Shown: in pieces, positions 1 through 6,841 of the stretch | Layout of the letters: each line of letters begins with the position of its first letter | Position numbering within the stretch: position 1 is the stretch's first letter | NCBI GenBank assembly: GCA_031424145.1 | Contig: JANPGV010000143.1 | Span: 1-9,384 of the forward strand | Length of the DNA stretch: 9,384 nt | Source of the DNA: JAENVT01 sp031424145 | GTDB lineage: Bacteria; Actinomycetota; Acidimicrobiia; Acidimicrobiales; Ilumatobacteraceae | Direction: 5' to 3' | Notes under the pieces: model-generated | The model's input: the letters and a program-made list of their open reading frames with translations, nothing else | Told to the model about the DNA's origin: nothing | Databases searched by the model: none | Made by a program: the position numbers and the translations under genes

Positions 1-561
1 CTCGAGCTGCACGTTCCCATGGCCGAATCGGAGGATCTCGACACACCGTTGGCGATGGTCTTCGACTTCGACCCTGGCGCGCCAGCGGCGATCAAGGAAT
101 GCTGCGAGATCGCCTTGTGGGTCCGCGAAGTCCTGGCCGCGGTCGAGCTCGAGGGGTGGTGCAAGACGTCTGGTTCGAAGGGTATGCAGATGTACGTACC
201 ACTCAACACGCCGTGCACTCACGAAGCTGCCGCCGATTTCGCCCTCGCCGTTGGGCAGGTGCTCGAACGCCAGCACCGCGACCGGGTCACGACCATCATG
301 GCCAAGGTCGAGCGGCCCGGGAAGATATTCGTTGACTGGAGCCAGAACGCTCGATTCAAGACGACCATCGGTGTCTATTCGATGCGCGCCAGACCGGAGC
401 CGACAGTGTCGACTCCCGTCACCTGGGCCGAGGTCGAATCGGGTGCGGCGGGGGATGCAGCGTTGAAGTTCACCTACAGGGACGTGTTGGAGCGTGTAGA
501 CCGGCTCGGCGATCTGTTCGCACCCGTGCTGACGACGAAGCAGTCGCTGCCGGCTCGTTGA
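1..561 (+). CDS. LigD-type DNA polymerase/primase domain protein, stand-alone, 5' end outside window
   Basis: This is the C-terminal 186 residues of a LigD-family archaeo-eukaryotic-primase-like polymerase domain. In bacterial non-homologous end joining such domains add nucleotides at broken ends. The frame is open to base 1 and already reads LELHVP, matching the segment before the catalytic core in mycobacterial LigD, so the ATG at 19 is internal and the true start lies upstream. Visible motifs, numbering from the first codon: FDFDPG (21-26), with metal-binding D22 and D24; SGSKG (57-61); and FVDWSQN (110-116), with the third acidic residue D112. The family's motif II normally ends in His; here the equivalent residue is Gln (Q63). 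The protein stops soon after the core, so no ligase domain is fused at its C-terminus. Ku and ligase partners are not in the window. Family assignment is firm; a role in end joining is inferred. Confidence 0.92.
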   Translation, partial: LELHVPMAESEDLDTPLAMVFDFDPGAPAAIKECCEIALWVREVLAAVELEGWCKTSGSKGMQMYVPLNTPCTHEAAADFALAVGQVLERQHRDRVTTIMAKVERPGKIFVDWSQNARFKTTIGVYSMRARPEPTVSTPVTWAEVESGAAGDAALKFTYRDVLERVDRLGDLFAPVLTTKQSLPAR

Positions 562-575
562 GACGATTCGGTAGA

Positions 576-598
576 GGCTCGGTCGGTAGGGTCGAGCC
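576..598 (+). promoter_or_regulatory. Hairpin abutting the GTG start of the downstream hypothetical gene
   Basis: Bases 576-584 can pair with 590-598. Six Watson-Crick pairs (GGCTCG with CGAGCC) are followed by two G-U pairs and a C-G pair, around a five-base loop. The stem ends at the base before the GTG start at 599 and contains the only purine-rich candidate ribosome binding site (AGGG, 588-591). It could reduce translation initiation or help end the upstream polymerase transcript. There is no T-run, so a classical terminator is unlikely. The pairing is seen in the sequence; the function is inference. Confidence 0.3.
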
Positions 599-1015
599 GT
601 GACCCCGCGACTGACCACATTGCTGCTGTGTGATTTCGCCCAGGTTCGCGAGGGACTGCTGTTCGTCAGTTCGGGCGGCGTCAGTCGAGTGGTGCAGAGC
701 AACTATCCGGCCAACCCTCGACTGCACTTGGCCATGGTCGTTCACCTTCCGGCCGATTCGCTCGGCCAATCGCACCAGGTGCACGTTCGGCTCAAGTACC
801 CCGACACCGCAGAAGTGATCGCCAACGCCGAGGTCTCGATCCAGCTGAACGCCATCTCCCGCGCGTTTCCGGGCGAGGGGATCAACGTCCCGCAGGTCAT
901 CGATCTGTTAGCGATTCAGTTCCCCCGTCCGGGCCAGGTCGACGTCCAGGTGTCGATCGGCGAGCAACCCGTCGGCGACCTGTCGTTCTGGCTGCTACCT
1001 GCTTCCAACGCCTAG
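599..1015 (+). CDS. Small conserved-type hypothetical protein, resembles DUF6941 family
   Basis: This is a 138-residue soluble protein with no signal peptide or membrane segment. It opens MTPRLTTLLLCDFAQV and continues with a short segment containing SSGGVSRV. From memory this pattern (hydrophobic strand, 'D-A-Q', then a Gly-rich turn) resembles the DUF6941 proteins, which have no assigned function. That match is a recollection, not a search result. The rest alternates short hydrophobic stretches and reads like an all-beta fold. The start is GTG at 599, 37 bases after the polymerase stop, so co-transcription is possible. The last codon is TAG within CTAG (1012-1015), which also provides the stop of the convergent transporter gene. 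No function can be given. Confidence 0.8.
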   Translation: MTPRLTTLLLCDFAQVREGLLFVSSGGVSRVVQSNYPANPRLHLAMVVHLPADSLGQSHQVHVRLKYPDTAEVIANAEVSIQLNAISRAFPGEGINVPQVIDLLAIQFPRPGQVDVQVSIGEQPVGDLSFWLLPASNA

Positions 1016-2367
1016 TTGCGGGCGGCGATTCGCCCGGCGCAGATCATCCCGACGCAACCAAGGGCGATAGCCAGGCAGAAGTTGATGCCGAGGGCGCCTG
1101 ACAACGAGAGGCTGGTGCGCTGCGAGATCGCCACCATCGCCCCACCGACACCGCCCATCGTCGAGAAGCCGACAGCATCTGCCAGGTTGACCTGGCTGCT
1201 GACGAGGCCCTCAGCACCCTCGTCTGCGTACGACATCGCCACCACCGTGGTCGGGTTGAACAGAAGACCCATCCCGAATCCGCCGATTGCCCAGCCGAAG
1301 AAGGTGGCCCACATCGGCCATCCCGCTGCAAGGACCGGCACACTGGCGGCCAGGCCGAGCGTCAGGATCGCGAAGCCCAGTCGCACTGTTCGACGAGGAT
1401 CCAGATCGGGATGGCGGGCGACGAACCACTGACCACCGGTCCAACTCAGTGATGCGCCGATGATCACGAAACCCTGCACCGTCGGGGAGGCGCCGTGGAT
1501 GCGATCGGCAGCAAGCGGGATGAAGCTGTCCGCACCGAGGAAGGCGGCAGTGGCGAGGATTCGGCACAACACCACGGCTGGCAGGCCGCGCCCGACCCGC
1601 TGCAACCCGCTCGGCAGGAGGCGGCGCAAGCTGGGCAGTCCCATCGCCAATCCAGCGGTTGCACCACCGACAGCCGCAACAAGATTGTGAAACTGCAGCG
1701 AGGTCACGAACGCGCCGATGCCGGCCGCGGCAAGAATCGCATCCCTGATGCGCGAGTGCCGTATCACGCCACTGCCGCTGGCCGCGTAGGCGCGCATCGG
1801 TCGAACGGTGATGAGCGCCACGACAGGGATGAGTGGCAGCAGCAACCAGAACACCCATCTCCAGCCGATTCGATCGGTGATGGTCCCGGCGACGGCCGGT
1901 GCGATGAGACTCGGCAGGACCCACCCAGCGGAGAGGTAGGCATACATGCCTGACTGTCGATCCGCGGGGAAAGCCCGCTTGACGAGCACGTATGCGATAG
2001 GCGCCAGACCTCCAGTGCCGGCGCCTTGCATCGTGCGCCCCACGACGACCAATGCCATGGAGTGCGCCGTGGCGGCCACGATCAATCCGCCGGCGAAGAC
2101 CGCGAGGCTGGCCAGGTACGGCTTGGCGGGCCCGTATCGGTCCGTCAGTTCGCCCGTGACGACAAGCGCAACGAGGTTGGCCAGCGTGTAGCACGCCAAG
2201 GCAACGCCGTACAACGAATCGCCGTGCAATTCATCGGTGATCGTCGGCAACGACGTCAACACGGCCGTGATCTCGAACGCGACCATCATCACGCCGAGCA
2301 CCAACCCGATGGCCAGGAGGCGCTGCTGACGATCGAGCCGCGTCGGGCTCGGCCTGACGGGTATCAC
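1012..2367 (-). CDS. MFS transporter, drug/H+ antiporter-like
   Basis: This is a 451-residue integral membrane protein of the major facilitator superfamily, probably an efflux permease driven by the proton gradient. The reading frame stays open far upstream, but the GTG at 2367 is the sensible start. It overlaps the amidase TGA as GTGA, and the protein then begins with a short cytoplasmic tail followed by the first membrane helix near residues 17-38. Family signs are motif A-like GELTDRYGPAKP (72-83) between helices 2 and 3, the RTMQGAGTGG stretch (111-120) typical of helix 4 in drug:H+ antiporters, and WRWVFW (169-174) after a degenerate motif C. A second hydrophobic half runs from about 208 to 448. 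Substrate is unknown. Co-transcription with the amidase suggests, but does not prove, a shared substrate. The start lacks a clear Shine-Dalgarno site, which fits translational coupling. Confidence 0.88.
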   Translation of the reverse strand: MIPVRPSPTRLDRQQRLLAIGLVLGVMMVAFEITAVLTSLPTITDELHGDSLYGVALACYTLANLVALVVTGELTDRYGPAKPYLASLAVFAGGLIVAATAHSMALVVVGRTMQGAGTGGLAPIAYVLVKRAFPADRQSGMYAYLSAGWVLPSLIAPAVAGTITDRIGWRWVFWLLLPLIPVVALITVRPMRAYAASGSGVIRHSRIRDAILAAAGIGAFVTSLQFHNLVAAVGGATAGLAMGLPSLRRLLPSGLQRVGRGLPAVVLCRILATAAFLGADSFIPLAADRIHGASPTVQGFVIIGASLSWTGGQWFVARHPDLDPRRTVRLGFAILTLGLAASVPVLAAGWPMWATFFGWAIGGFGMGLLFNPTTVVAMSYADEGAEGLVSSQVNLADAVGFSTMGGVGGAMVAISQRTSLSLSGALGINFCLAIALGCVGMICAGRIAARN

Positions 2368-3773
2368 CGAGGCGAGCCCGGCGCAACCAATGGCCACGGC
2401 CGGGCGCGCTCGACCGACAGTGCCAGGTCGAGCAGCAACTCTTCGCTGTAATGACGTCCGACTACTTGCAGACCGATCGGCAGACCGTCGAGCGTGCCTG
2501 CCGGTATCGAGATCGCCGGGTTGCCGTGCAGGTTTGCAGGAAACGTCAGCCGGCCGTTGTTCTTCGTCCCCGCTTCGACGCCGCCGAACACCGATGGCAA
2601 CGGCCCGTCGGCGTCGAACGCGACTTCGGGGTTCGATGCCGTGATCACGAAGTCGACGCCGTCGGCTGGATCGAAGATGCGCGCCATGGCCTCGTTGAGC
2701 TCCACGCGCCGGCGCTCGATCTTTGCTCTGGCCTCGGCGTTGTACAACCCCTTGGTCGATTCCAGGCCGTAGCGCATCTCCGGCGTCAGCTCGTCGGCGC
2801 AGGCGGGCCACAGTTCACCGAGTTGCGCTTCGACGGCGATCATCCCACTGATCGACCATGCCGCGCCCATGTTCGGAAGCTTGGTGTCGACGTCTTCGAC
2901 GGGCTTCAGACCGTTGTCGGCAATCAGAGCGGTCCCCGCCTCATCGAGCAGCTCCCACATGATCGGCGAGACGGTGGCATTCCCCCACGTCGGCGCGAGG
3001 GCTACCCGCGACCCACGCAGGGCCTCGAGGTGTGTGCCAAGACCGGCCTCCCACGCTTCAACCCTTGGCAGGCTCAATGGGTCGCGAGCCTCGTAGCCAT
3101 TGCAGACGTCGAACCATCGGGCGGTGTCGCGCACCGACCGCGACAGACAGCCGATCGTGACGGTGAGGTTCCCGTAGTCGGCTCGTGGTCCGCGTGGAAT
3201 CCGGCCGATGGTTGCCTTGAGGCCGACGAGCCCTGTGAAGCCGGCGGGGATCCGAATCGACCCTCCGCCATCACCGCCGGTGGCGATCGAGACGAGGCCA
3301 CCGGAAACGGCGGCAGCGGTGCCACCCGAACTGCCTCCCGGCGTTCGGCCGTGCTGCCATGGGCTGTGCGTGGTTCCGTGCAGGAGCGTGCGAGTGAGGT
3401 TGACCCCGCCGAACTCGCTCGCCGTGGTCTGGCCGGCGAGGACCGCTCCGCCGGCATCGCGCATTCGCTGGACCATCACACTCGTGTAGGTGGCCACCCG
3501 ATCTCGGAGTGGAACAGACGCATGGGTGTCGGGCCAACCGTCGACCTGATCGAGCTCTTTGACACCGATCGGAACACCGCCGAAGGGTTTACTGAGATCC
3601 GCGTGCGCAGCGGCCAGTTCCGCCTGCTCACGAGGTGTGTAACAGAAGGCGTTGAGGGTGCTCGCGTCAATCGCGTCGTACGTCGCCTGAAGTTCTTCAC
3701 CGGGCGAACGTCGGCGGCTGCGAAATTCATCGACCAACGAGCACGCGTCGCCCTGCCACGGTGTTTCCCCCAT
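2364..3773 (-). CDS. Amidase, amidase-signature family (Ser-Ser-Lys hydrolase)
   Basis: This is a 469-residue amidase-signature hydrolase that cleaves carboxamide bonds, probably cytoplasmic because no signal peptide is visible. With ATG 3773 as residue 1, the full triad is present. The Lys is K72 in GVPIGVKE, the cis-Ser is S148 in PGGSSGG, and the nucleophile is S172 in DGGGSIRIPA, 24 residues after the cis-Ser as usual. The C-terminal part carries the family's GNPAISIP and GLPIGLQVVG stretches. Length is normal for the family. The frame is open back to a GTG at 3887, but those 38 residues do not look like amidase. ATG 3773 gives the usual N-terminus (LVDEFRSRRRSPGEELQATYDAID), although it has no clear ribosome binding site. 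A GTG at 3782 is an alternative. The gene leads a unit with the MFS transporter. Substrate cannot be told from sequence; nothing marks it as GatA. Confidence 0.92.
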   Translation of the reverse strand: MGETPWQGDACSLVDEFRSRRRSPGEELQATYDAIDASTLNAFCYTPREQAELAAAHADLSKPFGGVPIGVKELDQVDGWPDTHASVPLRDRVATYTSVMVQRMRDAGGAVLAGQTTASEFGGVNLTRTLLHGTTHSPWQHGRTPGGSSGGTAAAVSGGLVSIATGGDGGGSIRIPAGFTGLVGLKATIGRIPRGPRADYGNLTVTIGCLSRSVRDTARWFDVCNGYEARDPLSLPRVEAWEAGLGTHLEALRGSRVALAPTWGNATVSPIMWELLDEAGTALIADNGLKPVEDVDTKLPNMGAAWSISGMIAVEAQLGELWPACADELTPEMRYGLESTKGLYNAEARAKIERRRVELNEAMARIFDPADGVDFVITASNPEVAFDADGPLPSVFGGVEAGTKNNGRLTFPANLHGNPAISIPAGTLDGLPIGLQVVGRHYSEELLLDLALSVERARPWPLVAPGSPR

Positions 3774-3895
3774 GGGCGGCACTGTACTGCTGAGCTGCCC
3801 GGCAAGGCGTTTCGAGGGCCGAGAGGTCGCAGTCGATGGTCCTACTACCTTTGTACCGTTGCTAATCGCGCCCCGACCCACGCACACTGGCAGAC
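3774..3895. other. Divergent intergenic spacer between amidase and membrane protein genes
   Basis: This 122-bp stretch must hold the promoters of the leftward amidase-transporter unit and of the rightward membrane protein gene. I found no convincing -35/-10 pair on either strand and no ribosome binding site in front of either start. The only AT-richer patch lies around 3840-3866 and is the likeliest promoter area. Confidence 0.4.
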
Positions 3896-4621
3896 GTGGG
3901 TGAGCACGATTGGCTCGAGCGCGGGCATGGCGGAGGCGAAGGCCTGCAGCCGCTGATCAAAGGCTCATCGGGTCGCGCCCTTGATCGCGTGTCCATACGC
4001 AGTGTTCTCCGGGGAACGACGCCGCCCCGAACACCACGACGCCGCACGAAAGCGCTCGTCGGGTGGTTGTTGTACTGTGCGACGGCGGTTGGTGGAACTG
4101 CGGCTGCGTTCACAGTTCGCGACACTCTGTTCCCCGCTCTGGGCGCGCCCACGCAACGCGGCGTGTGGGCTACGTCCAACGTCGACACCACGGTTTCGGT
4201 CCAGCACGGCTCGACGACGACCGTGAGCAGGGATGTCGTCATCCTCGAAGCAGCCATGCAGCGGGAGATCGTCGAGAGCGCCTCGCAATCTTCCATCGAT
4301 GCCGCGACGGTCACAACGGCACCCGCCGCCGAGCAGGCACCGGACGGCTCGGTCGACGGCCGCGACCCCGCCAGCAACAGAGGCCCCGGCGGCACGGTGG
4401 CCGTTACCGACGAAGGCCCGGCCAGCGGTCCGGAACCTGGCACGACGATCGACGAGCACCCGACAGACACCTCGACCCCGCCAACGCTGGGCGAACCGAC
4501 CCCGCCATCCACGCCTGACCCGACCGTCACCACCACGACGGTGCAAGGCGATGGTGGTAAGGGCAAAGGCGGTGGTGGCGGCGGCGGAGGAGACGGCGGG
4601 CGCACGACGACGCTTCCCTGA
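3896..4621 (+). CDS. Unrecognised single-pass membrane protein with Thr/Pro-rich and poly-Gly tail
   Basis: This is a 241-residue protein starting at GTG 3896. Residues 1-50 are hydrophilic and end in a basic patch (RTPRRR). One membrane helix follows at about 53-73 (ALVGWLLYCATAVGGTAAAF), then an extracytoplasmic part by the positive-inside rule. Residues 96-135 may be a small folded region. Residues 136-220 are a low-complexity linker rich in Thr, Pro, Asp and Gly, and 219-235 is almost all Gly with two Lys before a TTTLP end. I recognise no domain. It could be a surface-anchored or wall-spanning protein. The opposite strand has a similarly long open frame, but that frame reads as low-complexity proline and arginine, so this strand is preferred. 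The gene converges on the two-component operon, and any link to that sensor is speculative. Confidence 0.65.
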   Translation: MGEHDWLERGHGGGEGLQPLIKGSSGRALDRVSIRSVLRGTTPPRTPRRRTKALVGWLLYCATAVGGTAAAFTVRDTLFPALGAPTQRGVWATSNVDTTVSVQHGSTTTVSRDVVILEAAMQREIVESASQSSIDAATVTTAPAAEQAPDGSVDGRDPASNRGPGGTVAVTDEGPASGPEPGTTIDEHPTDTSTPPTLGEPTPPSTPDPTVTTTTVQGDGGKGKGGGGGGGGDGGRTTTLP

Positions 4622-4671
4622 GCACCTTCTGGAGTCAGGCCTGAAGTCCGTCGTCAGTGAACTGAAAGGAT

Positions 4672-5289
4672 CTAACTCAGGTGTTCGTTGGCCCAGAGCG
4701 CGGCTTGGGTTCGATCAGTCACACCGAGCCGCTGGAACACGTTGGTGAGGTGAGCCTTGACGGTGCGTTCGCTGATTCCCAGTTGCCGAGCGATCTGTTT
4801 GTTGGCGAGCCCGCCACGAACGAGCAGCAGAACCTCGCGCTCCCGATCGGTCAGAGTGTCGGAGTCAGATGATGTTCGCCTCGAGTCGAGCAACACCCTC
4901 GCTGCCTTGGGATCGAGAGGGGAGCCACCTTCGAAGACGGCTCGCACCGCTGCCGCGATCTCGTCGGGCTCGGAGTGCTTCAACAAGTATCCTTCGGCGC
5001 CGGCACGAAGAGCGTCCATGATCCGGCTCTGATCGCTGAACGACGTCAACACGAGGACTCGCACTTTGGGATGCGCGGCGACGATCTGCCTCGTCGCTTC
5101 GACGCCATCCATCTCGGGCATGGACAGATCCATCAGCACGACATCAGGCTGCAGCTTGCCGACGAGGTCCAGTGCCTCCACACCATTCGCCGCCATCCCC
5201 ACCAGTTCGATGTCGTCGGTGGTCGCGAGCAGTTGAGCGAGACCGTTGCGAACGATCACATGGTCATCGACAACCGCAAGGCGGATCAC
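4672..5289 (-). CDS. Response regulator, NarL/FixJ (LuxR-type HTH) family
   Basis: This is a 205-residue transcriptional regulator. The receiver domain occupies about residues 1-120, with acidic pair D8/D9, phospho-acceptor D54 in VVLMDLSMPEMDG, T82/S83 and K104 in GYLLKHS. A LuxR/GerE-type helix-turn-helix follows at about 145-200, with LTDREREVLLLVRGGLANKQ and a recognition segment ISERTVKAHLTNV. The start is GTG 5289, which overlaps the kinase stop TGA as GTGA and gives the standard N-terminus MIRLAVVDDH. Longer in-frame starts would run through kinase sequence in another frame. Translation is therefore probably coupled to the kinase, its near-certain partner. All phosphorylation residues are intact, so it should respond to phosphate. 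Target genes are not shown, but the divergent promoter region before the kinase is one candidate. Confidence 0.95.
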   Translation of the reverse strand: MIRLAVVDDHVIVRNGLAQLLATTDDIELVGMAANGVEALDLVGKLQPDVVLMDLSMPEMDGVEATRQIVAAHPKVRVLVLTSFSDQSRIMDALRAGAEGYLLKHSEPDEIAAAVRAVFEGGSPLDPKAARVLLDSRRTSSDSDTLTDREREVLLLVRGGLANKQIARQLGISERTVKAHLTNVFQRLGVTDRTQAALWANEHLS

Positions 5290-6695
5290 AACTGACCGCC
5301 GCTTACCAACGGCAACCTGACCTCGACGCGTGTGCCGGCCCCGGGCGCAGACAACACCGCTAGCTTGCCGCCGGCGTCGGCGATGAGGCCAGCCAAGGCA
5401 CGCAGACCGAAATGGCCGTCGCCGGTCTTGCCGTCGATCTGACCCGGCGTGAACCCACGTCCGTCGTCGTCCACGGTCACACAAGCCTCGTTACCGGTGA
5501 CCCTGGCGACAAGGCGTACGTGGCCCGCCCCGGAATGGGTGACCACGTTGCGGAGCGCTTCTTGGGCGCTGCGATACATCAGTCCCGCCGTGTCGGCCGA
5601 CAACTGGGCCTTGCCGAGATCGACGTCGAGCTTGACGGCGATTCCTCGGTTTGAGACGCCGCCCAAGAGATCACCGAGCGCGAACTCGAGGCCTTCCTCG
5701 TGGAGGTTCGGCGGATAGATCTCCACGAGCAGTGAGCGCAACGACTTGATGCTTCCGCGCAGGCTCGACGACGCCTGTGCCATTCGTGGCGCGTCGGCGC
5801 TGTCGCTGTAACTCCCTGCCGCGAGGCTCAGTGACACGCCAGTGAGCTCTTGCACGACTCCGTCGTGGAGATCGCTGGCGATGCGGCGCCGCTCGGCCTC
5901 CGAGGACTGGATCGCATGGCGCAGCAGCCGCTCACGCTGGATCTGTGCTGCACGCAAGCGTCGGCTGAGGGTGATGAAGATGGGGATCTGGATCAGCTCG
6001 AGCGCGATCAGCGAGCCGATCGCGATGGGCGCAAACTGCTTCCATAGGTTGCGTCCAACGCTGGTGACCGCGTTGTACCGGAAGTAGGCCTCGAAGATCA
6101 CGGGTCTATGTTGCACCGTCTCGGTCAGCTGGTAGACCTCGAGCAGCTTGGTGAACTGTCGCTCGTACGTGTTCTCCGGCTCCGCCAGGTTGCTGACCTC
6201 GGCCTTGGTGTCGGTGTCGCCAGTGGCGAACATGTCTGCCTTGTCGGCGTCGAGCTTGAACTTCTGCCCGATCAGTAGCGGTTCGTTCGAGTAGAGGATC
6301 GTGCCGTCGGGTGCCCACACCTTGACTCGCACCAAATTGGGGCTGAGCACAGCTGCCTGCACACGGTTGTCGAGCAGGGCGATCGCGGCCGGGTCGCGTT
6401 CGAAGAGCTTGCTGTTTGCGTTGGTTTCGATCACGCCCTTGGCTATGTAGTACGTGGCCTTGCGCGCTTCGGCGATGGCCTGTTCTGTGCCGACCCTGCG
6501 GCTGGCGAACGCGGTGAACATGCTGACCAGGGTGAGGGCAGCTATGGCTCCGATGCTGAACCGGACGATCAGCTGCTTGATCGACGCCGGCGTGCGGTCG
6601 AGATGCCTCTTCAGCTGGGCGTCGGTCTCGAAGACCGTCGCCTTCACAGGCGACGCTGACGTCGTCTGTGACTCGTCCGCCACGTTTGTGCTCAC
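5286..6695 (-). CDS. Membrane sensor histidine kinase, HisKA_3 (NarX/DegS-like) class
   Basis: This is a 469-residue sensor kinase starting at GTG 6695, chosen because a strong Shine-Dalgarno GAGAGGA lies six bases upstream. Order: a cytoplasmic tail (1-40), a first membrane helix (about 43-64), an extracytoplasmic sensor region of roughly 155 residues (65-220) and a second helix (about 221-244). A short linker leads to the HisKA_3 dimerisation helix with the H-box RRRIASDLHDGVVQEL (phospho-acceptor H277). The ATPase domain has N-box QEALRNVVTHSG (N383), DDDGRGF (409-415) and GHFGLRAL (428-435). All catalytic parts are intact. The sensor region contains KVWAPDGTILYSNE and PVIFEAYFRY, which suggests a PAS/Cache-like fold; the ligand is unknown. 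It should phosphorylate the regulator encoded immediately downstream. Confidence 0.94.
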   Translation of the reverse strand: MSTNVADESQTTSASPVKATVFETDAQLKRHLDRTPASIKQLIVRFSIGAIAALTLVSMFTAFASRRVGTEQAIAEARKATYYIAKGVIETNANSKLFERDPAAIALLDNRVQAAVLSPNLVRVKVWAPDGTILYSNEPLLIGQKFKLDADKADMFATGDTDTKAEVSNLAEPENTYERQFTKLLEVYQLTETVQHRPVIFEAYFRYNAVTSVGRNLWKQFAPIAIGSLIALELIQIPIFITLSRRLRAAQIQRERLLRHAIQSSEAERRRIASDLHDGVVQELTGVSLSLAAGSYSDSADAPRMAQASSSLRGSIKSLRSLLVEIYPPNLHEEGLEFALGDLLGGVSNRGIAVKLDVDLGKAQLSADTAGLMYRSAQEALRNVVTHSGAGHVRLVARVTGNEACVTVDDDGRGFTPGQIDGKTGDGHFGLRALAGLIADAGGKLAVLSAPGAGTRVEVRLPLVSGGQL

Positions 6696-6701
6696 GCGAC
6701 A

Positions 6702-6708
6702 TCCTCTC
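6702..6708 (-). promoter_or_regulatory. Ribosome binding site of the histidine kinase gene
   Basis: GAGAGGA on the - strand ends six bases before GTG 6695. It is the feature that decides the start of the kinase and rules out the longer in-frame extension towards 6878, which would also run over the divergent gene. Confidence 0.7.
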
Positions 6709-6828
6709 ACGCTGGGGAGCGACCGGCAATGCGTGCCACCGACCGCTGCGCGCCGGTCCTCGACCGACTCCTGGGCTATGTCAATGTGTACCGGCTGCCG
6801 ACCACCGACAGACCGCCAGCCGCAGACC

Positions 6829-6834
6829 GAGGAG
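6829..6834 (+). promoter_or_regulatory. Ribosome binding site of the oxidoreductase gene
   Basis: GAGGAG ends seven bases before ATG 6842. It fixes the start of the luciferase-like protein and excludes the upstream in-frame extension to 6668, which would overlap the kinase. Confidence 0.75.
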
Positions 6835-6841
6835 AAATCAC

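Larger units (their letters stand above)
6696..6841. promoter_or_regulatory. Divergent promoter region with ACCGAC repeats
   Basis: This 146-bp spacer lies between the leftward kinase operon and the rightward oxidoreductase gene, so both promoters should be here. On the - strand TTGACA (complement of 6779-6784) is a perfect -35 hexamer for the kinase operon, but no good -10 follows at the normal distance. The direct repeat ACCGAC occurs at 6738-6743, 6763-6768 and 6804-6809, with a near copy GCCGAC at 6797-6802. These may be operator half-sites. Promoter and operator roles are inferred. Confidence 0.4.

Noticed and set aside
2368..2811. N-terminal extension of the MFS transporter up to 2811
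   Set aside because: These 148 codons are Arg-rich shadow of the amidase gene. The GTG at 2367 overlapping the amidase stop gives a normal MFS N-terminus.
2451..3956. A 501-codon open frame on the + strand opposite the amidase
   Set aside because: The product has no recognisable domain and is rich in Arg and Asp as expected for the antisense of a GC-rich gene. The - strand encodes a complete amidase with its catalytic triad.
4540..4603. GGT/GGC-rich tract as a tandem repeat or regulatory repeat
   Set aside because: It is explained by glycine codons of the membrane protein tail and has no regular repeat unit.
3862..4605. A 247-codon open frame on the - strand opposite the membrane protein
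   Set aside because: It starts with a poly-proline run that is simply the complement of the glycine codons and continues as low-complexity sequence. The + strand frame has a coherent layout of basic tail, helix and linker.
4635..4665. Palindrome TCAGGCCTGA (4635-4644) and a TCAGT/ACTGA pair (4654-4665) between convergent genes, as a terminator
   Set aside because: The stems are very short once a loop is allowed and no T-run follows on either strand. This may be chance in the 50-base gap.
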